Below, in pieces: positions 8,737 to 17,107 of a DNA stretch of 64,000 nucleotides. The position numbers were made by a program, and so were the translations under genes. Source of the stretch: Truepera sp. (GTDB lineage Bacteria > Deinococcota > Deinococci > Deinococcales > Trueperaceae). Below the pieces are notes generated by a model. It did not search any database. It was not told where the DNA came from and saw only the letters and a list, made by a program, of their open reading frames with translations. Within the stretch, counting starts at the first letter, position 1. Each line of letters starts with the position of its first letter. The stretch spans positions 1,747,924 through 1,811,923 of the forward strand of contig JAVSMU010000001.1 in assembly GCA_032027045.1 (NCBI GenBank), in the 5' to 3' direction.

Positions 8737-9512
8737 ACTACCGCGAACTGTTCGAACTGACGGGCCGCAACGTCCTGGTCATAGGCGCAGGCTCGGGCAT
8801 AGGCCGCGCCACGGCGCAGGGCCTCGCAGACTTCGGGGCGGTGGTGACCTGCGCTGACGCCAACGAGGACGCTGCCAAGGCCGCCGCGGCCGAGCTGAAG
8901 GGCCTCGGCTACGAGTCGCGCTCCGCGAAGGTGAACATCACCGACGCGGCGGCAGTCGACGACCTCGTGAACGGCATGGCCGGCCTGGACGCGGTGGTCT
9001 GCACGCCGTCGATAAACGTACGCAAGCCGCTCCTGAAGGTGAGCGGTGACGAGTTCGACCGCGTGATCGGCGTGAACTTGAAGGGCAGCTTCAACGTGAT
9101 GAGGGCGGCCGGCAAGCGCATGGCCGAACAGGGCAAGGGCAGCCTGGTGTTCTTCTCCAGCATCCGCAGCCAGGTCGTGGAGCCGGGCCAGGGCGTGTAC
9201 GCCGCCACCAAGGCGGGCACGCTGCAGATGATCCGCGCGCTGGCGTCGGAGCTGGGCCCGCAGGGCGTGCGCGCCAACGCCGTGGCGCCGGGCGTGGTCG
9301 AGACGCCCCTCACGCAGCAGATCAAGGACCAACCGGAGTGGTACCGCGCGTACGCCGAGAAGAGCGCCCTGGGCCGCTGGTCGCAGCCCAGCGAGCTGGT
9401 GGGCGCCGTCGTCTTCCTGGTGTCCGACGCCGCGTCGTTCGTGACCGGCTCGCTGCTGTTCGTGGACGGCGGCTGGACCGCGCAGGACGGCCGCTTCACG
9501 CCGCCGCTGTGA
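8733..9512 (+). CDS. short-chain dehydrogenase/reductase (SDR)
   Basis: 259 residues, classical SDR length. The Rossmann nucleotide-binding motif GAGSGIG is near residue 17, the NVK-like region VNLKGSFNVM in the middle, and the catalytic YAATK has Y156 and K160, with the serine in FFSSIRS just before it. It ends with FVTGSLLFVDGGWTAQDG, normal for the family. The substrate is unknown. ATGA overlap with pepF upstream and overlap with the M20 start downstream show a translationally coupled operon. The ACTPSIN segment replaces the more common NNAG motif. Confidence 0.9.
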   Translation: MNYRELFELTGRNVLVIGAGSGIGRATAQGLADFGAVVTCADANEDAAKAAAAELKGLGYESRSAKVNITDAAAVDDLVNGMAGLDAVVCTPSINVRKPLLKVSGDEFDRVIGVNLKGSFNVMRAAGKRMAEQGKGSLVFFSSIRSQVVEPGQGVYAATKAGTLQMIRALASELGPQGVRANAVAPGVVETPLTQQIKDQPEWYRAYAEKSALGRWSQPSELVGAVVFLVSDAASFVTGSLLFVDGGWTAQDGRFTPPL

Positions 9513-10756
9513 GCGCTTACCCGTCGGAGCTGGCGCGCCGCGCTGCGGAGGCGGTGGATCCCGAGCTGGTGGCGCGGCTGGCGCACGACCTGGTGCGCAT
9601 CCGCAGCGTGTACGACGCCGAACTCGGCACCACCGAGGCCGCCGCGGCGTCCTACGTGGCGAACCACTTCCGCTCGGTCGGGCTTGTTCCGGTGGTCGAG
9701 GAGGCGGCGCCGGGCCGCCCGAACGTGGTGTGCGACTGGCAGGGCACGGGCTTCGACCCGGCCAGGCACCGCACCCTCATGTTCGAGGGCCACACCGACG
9801 TGGTCACGGAGGGCGACCCCGCCAAGTGGGCGGTTCCTCCCTTCGAGGGGGTAGTCGACGGCGACGTGCTTCACGGCCGCGGCAGCGCCGACATGAAGGC
9901 CGGCGTGGCCGCCAGCCTGGCCGCCCTGGAGGCCGTCAGGGCCGTGGCGCCCGACCTCACCGGCCGCATACGGTTCGGGATCGTTGCCGACGAGGAGGGC
10001 ATGATGCTGGGCATCAAGCACTTCATCAGGCAGGGGTGGGCCGACGACGTCAGCGGCGCCATCATCGCCGAGCCGGAGGAGAACGAGCTGTGCCTGTTCC
10101 AGAAGGGCGCCATGCGCGTGAACGTGAGGGTGGTGGGCGTCATGAGCCACGGCGCCATGCCGTACGCAGGCGTGAACCCCAACCTGGGGCTGGCCGACCT
10201 GATCGTGGCGCTGCGCGATTTCGAGCGGCGCGAGCAGGAGCGGCTGGGGCCGCACGAGTTCCTCGGCCTGCCCTGGATTACGCCCACGGTGATCCGCTCG
10301 CCGGCAACCGGTGAGGCGCAACTGAACGTCATGCCCGAGGAGGCCTACGCCGCGCTCGACATCCGCACGGTGCCGGGCCAAGACCACGCCGAGATAGAGG
10401 CCGAGCTGAGGCGCATCGCCGCCGACATCGAGCGAGCCACCGACCGGCTGCACGTCCACCTCGACGTCTTCGAGTCGAGGCCATGGACGCAAACGCGGGC
10501 CGACGACCCGCTGGTTGGTGCCCTGGAGGCCGTGTACGAGGGCGTGTTCGGCACGCCGCCGCGCTACGGCGGCGTGCCGGGCGCCACCGACGGCACCTTC
10601 TTATGGGCGTGGAAGGACGTCCCCATCGTCACGGTCGGGCCCGGCGACCGCACCATCCCGCATCAGGTGAACGAGTTCGTGCGCCTCAGCGAGGTGGTGG
10701 CCAGCGCTCGCCTCTACGCCGCGGCTGCGGTAACTTATCTCTCGTCAGACAGGTAG
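9509..10756 (+). CDS. M20-family metallopeptidase / deacylase (ArgE/DapE-like)
   Basis: 415 residues from a GTG that overlaps the SDR stop. M20 enzymes use two zinc ions to split N-acyl or dipeptide bonds. The metal motif FEGHTDVV has H95 and D97, then GRGSADMKAG has D128, followed by VADEEG and IIAEPEEN. A lid domain (residues about 190-310, MRVNVRVVGVMSHGAMP) interrupts the catalytic domain as expected. The exact substrate (acetyl-amino acid, succinyl-diaminopimelate or dipeptide) cannot be assigned. A role in peptide or acyl-amino-acid use is likely from its place between pepF/SDR and the peptide ABC genes. Confidence 0.88.
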   Translation: MSAYPSELARRAAEAVDPELVARLAHDLVRIRSVYDAELGTTEAAAASYVANHFRSVGLVPVVEEAAPGRPNVVCDWQGTGFDPARHRTLMFEGHTDVVTEGDPAKWAVPPFEGVVDGDVLHGRGSADMKAGVAASLAALEAVRAVAPDLTGRIRFGIVADEEGMMLGIKHFIRQGWADDVSGAIIAEPEENELCLFQKGAMRVNVRVVGVMSHGAMPYAGVNPNLGLADLIVALRDFERREQERLGPHEFLGLPWITPTVIRSPATGEAQLNVMPEEAYAALDIRTVPGQDHAEIEAELRRIAADIERATDRLHVHLDVFESRPWTQTRADDPLVGALEAVYEGVFGTPPRYGGVPGATDGTFLWAWKDVPIVTVGPGDRTIPHQVNEFVRLSEVVASARLYAAAAVTYLSSDR

Positions 10757-10829
10757 TGCCGGGGCGCCCTCGCGCCGCCCGGCTGCTCGTGAACCGGCTT
10801 CGCGGTCACGGCCTACAGGAGGAGTACAC

Positions 10830-12356
10830 ATGACCAGTTCCCCTCGAACCCGCTTCGCCGGCGCCCTCTTCGGCGCACTGGCGCTCACGTTGGCGCTCCT
10901 GGTGGGTAGCGCCTTCGCCGAGGACCCCGCACCCGTCAAGGGCGGAACCTTCACCGTGGCGATCACCGCCGACCCGCCGGGATGGGACCCCACCGTCTCC
11001 ACCTCACAAGAGATCCCCCGCGTCATGTACAACAACGTCTACGAGGGCCTCGTCAGCTTCGACCGCACCGGCGCCATCGTGCCGGCCCTCGCCGAGTCTT
11101 ACGACCTGAGCGAGGACGGCCTTACCTGGACGTTCCACCTCCGCCAGGGCGTGAAGTTCCACGACGGCAGCGACTTCGACTCGGCCGACGTGGTGGCGAC
11201 GTTCGAGCGCGCGCGCGACAAGGAGTCAGGGCACACGCACCCCGAGTACTACTCGGCCATCAGCGAGATAGCGGCGCCCGACGCCTACACGGTCGTCTTC
11301 ACGCTCAGCCAACCGAGCCGCGGCCTGCTCTACAACCTGGCGCGCCCCGACTCGATCATCTACCCGCCGGAGAAGGCCGAGACGCAGCGCTCCGAGCCGA
11401 TCGGCACGGGCCCCTTCAAGTTCGCGTCGTACACGGAGGGCAGTGAGGTCGTCCTCGAGCGCAACCCCGACTACTACCGCGAGGGCGTGCCGTACCTGGA
11501 CAAGGCCGTCTTCAAAATCATCGGCGACCCGAACACGCGCTTCGCGGCGCTGCAGGCCGGCGACATCGACATGATCGGCGTGGCCCTCTCGCCCGAGCAG
11601 TACCTGCAGCTGGCCGACAACCCGGAGCTCAAGGGCACCGAGGGCACCGCGACCACCGAGATCACGGTGGCCATGAACAACGCGCGGGCGCCGTTCAACG
11701 ACATCCGCGTGCGCCAGGCCATCAACCTCGCCATCGACAAGGACACCATCGTGCAGGGGGCCTTCTTCGGCCTCGGCACGGTCATCGGCTCGCACATGAG
11801 CCCCTCCGAGCCCTACTACATCGACCTCTCGAACACCTACCCCTACGACCCGGTCCGCGCCAAGGAGCTCCTCGCCGAGGCCGGCTACGCCGACGGCTTC
11901 ACCATCCACTTCGAGCTGCCCGAGCCGTACAACATCGAGCGCCGCAGCGGCGAAGTGGTGGCCCAGATGCTGCGCGAGGTGGGCATCAACGTGGAGCTGA
12001 GCGTGGTGGAGTGGGGCACCTGGATCCAGCGGATCTTCCTGGGTGGCGATTACGACATGACGATCATCGGCCACTCCGAGCCGCGCGACATAAACGTGTA
12101 CGCCAACCCCGGGTACTACTACCACTACGACAACCCCGCCATCGGCGACCTGCTGGCCCGGGCCGAGGCCGCCACGAGCAGTGAGGCGGAGACGGCGGCG
12201 TACCGCGAGATCGCCATGGTGATAGCCGAGGACGCCGTGAACGTCTGGCTCTTCTCGCCGCCTTACCTGGTGGCCGCCCGCCAGAACGTGTACGGCTTCT
12301 GGCAGGACCAGCCGACCCCGGCCATCGACGTGACCGAGGTGTTCAAGACCAACTGA
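10830..12356 (+). CDS. peptide/nickel-type ABC transporter solute-binding protein
   Basis: 508 residues with a signal peptide ending about residue 27 (VGSAFAED), without a lipobox cysteine. The body is a family 5 extracellular binding protein (SBP_bac_5, DppA/OppA-like): KGGTFTVAITADPPGWDP, YEGLVSF, LTWTFHLRQGVKFHDGS, and GTGPFKFASY. It delivers oligopeptides or similar ligands to the permease pair that follows. A strong AGGAGGAG ribosome site precedes ATG. Two stable hairpins lie just after its stop, as often seen where binding protein is made in excess over permease. Confidence 0.93.
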   Translation: MTSSPRTRFAGALFGALALTLALLVGSAFAEDPAPVKGGTFTVAITADPPGWDPTVSTSQEIPRVMYNNVYEGLVSFDRTGAIVPALAESYDLSEDGLTWTFHLRQGVKFHDGSDFDSADVVATFERARDKESGHTHPEYYSAISEIAAPDAYTVVFTLSQPSRGLLYNLARPDSIIYPPEKAETQRSEPIGTGPFKFASYTEGSEVVLERNPDYYREGVPYLDKAVFKIIGDPNTRFAALQAGDIDMIGVALSPEQYLQLADNPELKGTEGTATTEITVAMNNARAPFNDIRVRQAINLAIDKDTIVQGAFFGLGTVIGSHMSPSEPYYIDLSNTYPYDPVRAKELLAEAGYADGFTIHFELPEPYNIERRSGEVVAQMLREVGINVELSVVEWGTWIQRIFLGGDYDMTIIGHSEPRDINVYANPGYYYHYDNPAIGDLLARAEAATSSEAETAAYREIAMVIAEDAVNVWLFSPPYLVAARQNVYGFWQDQPTPAIDVTEVFKTN

Positions 12357-12367
12357 GCGCCGCGGGT

Positions 12368-12432
12368 CGGGCCCTTCGGGGTCCGGCCGGCGCTTACGCG
12401 GGGCGGCGCGCGCAGGTCGTGCGCCGCCCCGC
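12368..12432 (+). terminator. paired hairpins between binding-protein and permease genes
   Basis: The first stem is CGGGCCC-TTCG-GGGTCCG (12368-12385, UUCG tetraloop, one G-U pair). The second is a perfect 12-bp stem GCGGGGCGGCGC/GCGCCGCCCCGC (12398-12409 with 12421-12432). No long T run follows, so partial termination or 3'-end protection is more likely than full termination. Confidence 0.6.
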
Positions 12433-12478
12433 TCCAGTGACACTAGGTTGATAGCCACCCGGCCACCGATCCGGGCAT

Positions 12479-13444
12479 GTGAAAGGAAACACGAGCGGAA
12501 TGCTGGCGTTCACCGTTAGGCGCTTCTTCACCGCCCTGATCAGCGTGTGGCTCGCCAGTCTCGTGGTCTTCTCGGCCATCATCGCGGTGCCCGGCGACCC
12601 GGCCGAGATAATCCTCGGCCTCAACGCCAGCCCGCAGGCCCGCGACGCTCTGCGCGCCAAGCTGGGCCTCGACGTGCCGGCGCCGCAACGCTACGTAACG
12701 TGGCTTGCCAAGGCGGTCCGCGGCGACCTGGGCGAGAGCATCAACTACCAGCAGCCCGTCGGCAAGCTGATCGCCGCCCGGCTGCAGGTGTCCGTACCCC
12801 TCTCCATCGGCGCGGCGCTGGTGGCCACGCTGCTAGCCATCCCCTTGGGCATCTTCGCGGCCATGAGGCGGGGCACGTTGTTAGACCCGCTCATCACCAC
12901 CCTCTCGCAGGTGGGCGCGGCCGTCCCGAGCTTCTGGCTGGGGCTTATCTTCATCCTCTATTTCGCGGTGCAGCTCAGGGTGTTGCCCGCGGGCGGCTTC
13001 ACACCGTTCGAAACCGACCCGGCCAAGTGGTTCCGCAGCCTGGTGCTGCCCGTCCTGGCGCTTGGCCTCGGCCAGGCGGCCGTCATGACGCGCATGACGC
13101 GCGCCGCCATGCTCGACGTGCTGGACCAGGACTTCGTGCGCACGGCCCGGGCCAAGGGCGTAGGCACGGGCAAGCTGGTGCTCAAGCACGCGCTGCGCAA
13201 CGCCATGGTCACCATCGTCACCATCTTGGGACTGTCTCTCACCAACGTGTTCATCGGTTCCATCGTCATAGAGCAGGTGTTCGCCCTACCCGGCATGGGG
13301 GCCCTGGCCCTCAAGGCCATCGGCACGCGCGACTTCCCCCTGCTGCAGGGCGAGATCCTCGTGTACGCCGCCACCATCGTGGCGCTCGGGTTCTTGGTGG
13401 ACCTCTCCTACGGGCTGCTCGACCCGCGAATCAGGTACGCCTGA
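12479..13444 (+). CDS. ABC transporter permease, DppB type
   Basis: 321 residues from a GTG. Six membrane helices are expected. GDLGESINY and the EAA loop region (TRAAMLDVLDQDFVRTARAKG), which docks the ATPase, are conserved. The end FLVDLSYGLLDPRIRYA is typical of DppB/OppB. It forms the inner-membrane channel with the next gene, which overlaps its stop by ATGA-type coupling. No ATPase gene follows. Confidence 0.92.
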   Translation: MKGNTSGMLAFTVRRFFTALISVWLASLVVFSAIIAVPGDPAEIILGLNASPQARDALRAKLGLDVPAPQRYVTWLAKAVRGDLGESINYQQPVGKLIAARLQVSVPLSIGAALVATLLAIPLGIFAAMRRGTLLDPLITTLSQVGAAVPSFWLGLIFILYFAVQLRVLPAGGFTPFETDPAKWFRSLVLPVLALGLGQAAVMTRMTRAAMLDVLDQDFVRTARAKGVGTGKLVLKHALRNAMVTIVTILGLSLTNVFIGSIVIEQVFALPGMGALALKAIGTRDFPLLQGEILVYAATIVALGFLVDLSYGLLDPRIRYA

Positions 13445-14265
13445 TGGCGCGGCGCAGCAAGCTCGCCAAGCGCGCCAACCTGATAACCGGCGCCGTGCTG
13501 GTGGGCGTGGTGGCGCTGGCGGCGCTCCTCAGCTTCGTGTGGCTGCCAACCGACCCGCTGAAGATGAACTTCGCCAGCCAGCTCAAGCCGCCGTCGGGGG
13601 CGTACCCGCTGGGCACCGACCACTTCGGCCGCGACCTGCTCTCGCGCGTGCTGGTGGGCGCGCGCTCCACCCTCTACGTCGGCTTCATCGCGGTCGGCCT
13701 CGCCCTCTCGATCGGCAGCCTCCTCGGAGCGCTGGCGGGCTTCCTGGGCAACGTGGCTGACGAGGTGATAATGCGCGTGGTAGACGTGGCGTACGCCTTC
13801 CCGGCCATCCTCATGGCGCTGCTGCTGGCCGCCGTCTACAAGCCGGGGACGCTGACGGCCATGATCGCCATCGGGATAGCCACCGTGCCCATCTTCGCGC
13901 GCATTGCGCGCGCCAGCGTGCTGAGCCTCAAGGGCCGCGACTACGTGGAGGCCGGCCGCGCCCTGGGCGTGCGCCCCGGCCGGCTGCTCTTCAGGCACAT
14001 ACTGCCCGGCGCCGTGGGGCCGCTGGTGGTGCAGGCCAGCCTGAGCCTCGCGGTGGCCGTGCTTGCCGAGGCCGCCCTCTCGTTCCTCGGCCTGGGCACC
14101 CCACCCGACGTGCCGAGTTGGGGCAACATGCTGCGCGAGGCGCAGGGCTTCATGAGCATGAGCCCCTACCCCGCCCTGGTGCCCGGCCTGGCCATCGTCT
14201 GGACGGTGCTGGGGTGGAGCCTGTTGGGCGACGGCTTGCGGGACTGGTGGGACCCGCGGGGGTGA
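13444..14265 (+). CDS. ABC transporter permease, DppC type
   Basis: 273 residues. The ATG overlaps the previous stop. The DppC/OppC signature PLGTDHFGRDLLSRVLVG lies near residues 55-72, and the EAA loop RASVLSLKGRDYVEAGRALG with FRHILPG downstream marks the ATPase-binding site. It ends WSLLGDGLRDWWDPRG, the normal terminus. Normally two ATPases (DppD/DppF) complete such operons, but here the next gene is on the other strand, so the ATPases must be encoded elsewhere. Confidence 0.92.
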   Translation: MARRSKLAKRANLITGAVLVGVVALAALLSFVWLPTDPLKMNFASQLKPPSGAYPLGTDHFGRDLLSRVLVGARSTLYVGFIAVGLALSIGSLLGALAGFLGNVADEVIMRVVDVAYAFPAILMALLLAAVYKPGTLTAMIAIGIATVPIFARIARASVLSLKGRDYVEAGRALGVRPGRLLFRHILPGAVGPLVVQASLSLAVAVLAEAALSFLGLGTPPDVPSWGNMLREAQGFMSMSPYPALVPGLAIVWTVLGWSLLGDGLRDWWDPRG

Positions 14266-14316
14266 GTTGGAAACCTTGCGCGGGCCTTCAGGTGGGAGTG
14301 CCGGCCGACGGGCGGT

Positions 14317-15042
14317 TCAGGGCCGTTGGGCTTGCGGCACGCCGGTGCGGGCGGCGCCGTCTGGGTTGGGTCCGGGCGGAATATCGGCGTCCGAAGGCGC
14401 CCACGTTACGGGTGAGCCGAACAGGCCACGCAGCGAACCGTGCACCATGGCCGCGGGCAGCATGACGATGCCCGCTATAAGCATGCCGACCTCGTAACCA
14501 AGCGAGCTGCCCTTGAAGGGTCTCCCCTTGCGGCGCGACCGGAACGCGCTGTAAGGGATCCCGTAAACGTTGCCCGCCAACATGAATTGAACGGCGGCGA
14601 GCATGACGTGCGCCTCTTCGTCGCCGTACTCTTGCGCGATCAGGTCGAAAGCGGCCTTGTCGGGCCGTCCGGTGTGCTCGGCGAAGTGCTGCGCGAACAA
14701 TATCGCCTTCGCCTCCTCCGGCTCGATGTAGTCGCCGCTCCCGCTCAGGAAACTGTTTATCTCCTCGTTGCTCATGCCCTGCGCCAGCGCCATCTTTGCG
14801 TGCTGGTACGAGCAGGCCGGGCAACCGTTGACTGCGGTTACCGCCAACTGCAAACGCCTCACAAGGTCTTCGTCTACCAGAGCGCGCCTCTTGTTCGCCA
14901 TCAGCTTGGTGGCGGCCCAGGGCAATGCTGCGAAGGCCCGGTACATCTGCCACGCTCCGAACCTGCGCTTGTACTCCGTTCTGGAGGTCACCGCTTCTGG
15001 CAACACCACCCGCGGCGTGGTGTTCGGGTTGGGTTGCGTCAC
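14317..15042 (-). CDS. AhpD-like / carboxymuconolactone decarboxylase family protein
   Basis: 241 residues from a GTG with GGAGAGG upstream. The central domain contains AVNGCPACSYQHAKMALAQG, the CxxC-(x)n-H motif of AhpD-like alkylhydroperoxidase proteins, followed by a FAQHFAEHTGRPD helix. Members act as small thiol-based peroxidase partners or decarboxylases; the CxxC favours a redox role. The N-terminal 60 residues and the C-terminal 60, which contain a hydrophobic helix (YEVGMLIAGIVMLPAAM), lie outside the domain. It is convergent with the ABC operon. Confidence 0.75.
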   Translation of the reverse strand: MTQPNPNTTPRVVLPEAVTSRTEYKRRFGAWQMYRAFAALPWAATKLMANKRRALVDEDLVRRLQLAVTAVNGCPACSYQHAKMALAQGMSNEEINSFLSGSGDYIEPEEAKAILFAQHFAEHTGRPDKAAFDLIAQEYGDEEAHVMLAAVQFMLAGNVYGIPYSAFRSRRKGRPFKGSSLGYEVGMLIAGIVMLPAAMVHGSLRGLFGSPVTWAPSDADIPPGPNPDGAARTGVPQAQRP

Positions 15043-15272
15043 CTACGTCGCCTCTCCTCGCTCATTGCATGCGGCCGCAGTCGGGGCGGCATCGGGTGCC
15101 GCCGCTGTCGGGAAATCGAGTCTGCCGGCCATCTCCCGACACCATTACCCGCCGCTCGCCCGACGCAGGTAGTGGGTCGCACTCGACGACGCCACCGTCA
15201 CGCGCCAGAAGCTCGTTGGACGTGCTAATTTCTTGGCACCCCGGCAGACGCGGCTTTAACGGGAGAATGTCA

Positions 15273-15809
15273 ATGAGGCGTATCAGGTACCAGGTCGCTA
15301 GCAGTCTGGATGGCTTCATCGCCGGCCCCAACGGCGAGATCGACTGGATCCCGCATGAACCCGAGATCGACTTCGCCGAGCTCTTCGCGCAGTTTGACAC
15401 TCTGCTCATGGGCCGGCGCACCTACGAAGACTTGCCGGTAGGCACCGAAGCGTTCGGGGAGCAACGGATCATCGTCTTCTCCCGCACTTTGCGGCAGAAG
15501 GACCATCCGGGCGTGACCATCCTGCGGGAGCTGAGCAGGGATTGGATCGACGAGCTGCGGGCGGAGCCGGGCAAGGATATCTGGCTCTTCGGCGGCGGCG
15601 AGCTGTTCCGCGCCTTCCTGGACCTGGACCGTGTCGACACGGTCGAACCCGCGGTGGTGCCGGTCGTGCTGGGCGCCGGCCGCCCGCTGCTATCGGCCCC
15701 GGCCATCGCGCGAAGGCTCGAGCTCAGGCGCCACCGCGTTTACCAGCACAGCGGCATCGTGCTGCTGGAGTACGACGTGCTGGGGCGGGGGCCCACGGAA
15801 ACCAGTTGA
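15273..15809 (+). CDS. RibD C-terminal / dihydrofolate-reductase-like protein
   Basis: 178 residues. YQVASSLDGFIAGPNGEIDW at the start and IWLFGGGELFRAFLDLDRVD with VVPVVLGAGRPLL later are the hallmarks of the YyaP/YwjB-type RibD_C family, NADPH-dependent reductases with a DHFR fold. Such proteins are not true folate enzymes as a rule and the substrate is unknown. ATG 15273 is chosen because GGGAGA lies 7 bases upstream; an ATG two codons earlier is too close to it. TGCTAATTT near 15224 may be an extended -10. Confidence 0.85.
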   Translation: MRRIRYQVASSLDGFIAGPNGEIDWIPHEPEIDFAELFAQFDTLLMGRRTYEDLPVGTEAFGEQRIIVFSRTLRQKDHPGVTILRELSRDWIDELRAEPGKDIWLFGGGELFRAFLDLDRVDTVEPAVVPVVLGAGRPLLSAPAIARRLELRRHRVYQHSGIVLLEYDVLGRGPTETS

Positions 15810-16041
15810 GGGTCCCAGCCAGATTGTCTCCGCCTTCACTGCAGGCACTGGACCTTACGGGCTCCCATGTCCAACGCATCACCGACCAGGTCCGGAGGAG
15901 CGGTCCAGGCGCTTACGTGCCGTTGCCGGTGGCCGTTGCGGGGGAACGAAGTTAGGCTGGTCGGGTGAGCACGCCAACTACCTCTGAGCTGCTCGCACCT
16001 GGCCGGGCGCGAGCTTCCTACCTCGGCGAGGGCGAGGGCTG

Positions 16042-16512
16042 ATGCCGGTGGCCGCCCATACGTTCTGGCTCGCTCTGCTGGTGGTGACTACCAGCATCTG
16101 GCTTGGCGGTTACGTGGCCATGGCGGTGGTGGCCCGCGCCTCGGCCAAGAGCCTGGAGCCGGCCGTCAGGGTGGCGTTCTTCCGCGCGCTCGGCCGCGCC
16201 TACTTGCCCGTGGGCGCCGCGGCGCTGGCCGTTGGGTTCATCAGCGGCGGGGTGCTCCTGCGGCAACGTCCCGTCGACGTACTCTCCATCGCGGCCGTAC
16301 TCATAGCCGTTCTCCTGGTGGTTTGTCTGGGGGTAGCGGTGGCCCAAGCGAGGAGGATGACCAGGCTGCGGCAGCAGATCGGCGCTGCGCCGGACGACGA
16401 ACGCCTGCAGATGAAGGCTTCATCGGACGGTCGAGCAGCCACCGCGTTGCGCGCGCTCTTGGGCGTGCTCAGCCTGGTGCTGGTAGTGCTCGGCAGCATG
16501 ATGGCCGCCTAG
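16042..16512 (+). CDS. small four-helix membrane protein
   Basis: 156 residues with four predicted membrane helices (about 5-28, 50-70, 78-98 and 135-154) and a basic, soluble stretch (RRMTRLRQQ...DDERLQMKASSDGR) between the third and fourth. The pattern resembles DUF4149/CopD-like integral membrane proteins, but I see no diagnostic copper ligands. The ATG overlaps the stop of a possible 25-codon leader ORF (15965-16042). Function unknown. Confidence 0.65.
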   Translation: MPVAAHTFWLALLVVTTSIWLGGYVAMAVVARASAKSLEPAVRVAFFRALGRAYLPVGAAALAVGFISGGVLLRQRPVDVLSIAAVLIAVLLVVCLGVAVAQARRMTRLRQQIGAAPDDERLQMKASSDGRAATALRALLGVLSLVLVVLGSMMAA

Positions 16513-16604
16513 TAGCGCGATCTTCGCCGCCGGCGCCGCAAGTTCTCCCGAGCTCATGCCACACGCGGCGGTCCTCTCGACGCCGTCCAGCTTTCTGCGC
16601 CTGC

Positions 16605-17018
16605 CTATGGAGGCGCGTCACCCGAACCGCTGAACTTGTTCAAGTGGAGCGCGTTGCTGACCAGCAGGTAGAGCGCCAAGAGCATGCCAAAGCCGTTGAT
16701 GACGATCGTGGCCGTACTGCGACCACCACCCGAGCCCGGAAATAAACTGCCCAACCAGAACTGGACCAGCAGCGCGCTGATCGCGACGACAATGAGGTAG
16801 AACCCGGGACGGAACGGCAGCTCGACCGCCGGAGGGGCTTGAGCGTCACGAAGGACCACCCGGCCCACCGCCAAGATCGCCGCGGCGTTGACGAGGCCTA
16901 CGAGCAGAGCGACGACCAAACCCGCGTCCGGCCAAACGACGACGAGCAAGAAGATCTGCAACGCGGCGAAGGCGGCGGTGGCGCGGAAGATGAGCATGGC
17001 GAACATCGGCCCCAGCAT
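16605..17018 (-). CDS. small integral membrane protein of unknown function
   Basis: About 137 residues from ATG 17018, which has GGAAGC upstream; an earlier in-frame start at 17078 would add 20 unlikely residues. Four hydrophobic helices are seen (for example FAMLIFRATAAFAALQIFLL, ALLVGLVNAAAILAVG, FYLIVVAISALLVQFWLG and INGFGMLLALYLLVSNAL). The C-terminus is short and polar. No family recognised. It lies 90 bases from the ccdA gene on the same strand but is probably not coupled to it. Confidence 0.6.
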   Translation of the reverse strand: MLGPMFAMLIFRATAAFAALQIFLLVVVWPDAGLVVALLVGLVNAAAILAVGRVVLRDAQAPPAVELPFRPGFYLIVVAISALLVQFWLGSLFPGSGGGRSTATIVINGFGMLLALYLLVSNALHLNKFSGSGDAPP

Positions 17019-17107
17019 GACAGCTTCCGCACCCGTGGGAGGTAGCCGGGCGCCCGTAACGCACCACAACGCACGCACACGGTTACGCAGCGCGGCGCAT
17101 GGCGGGC

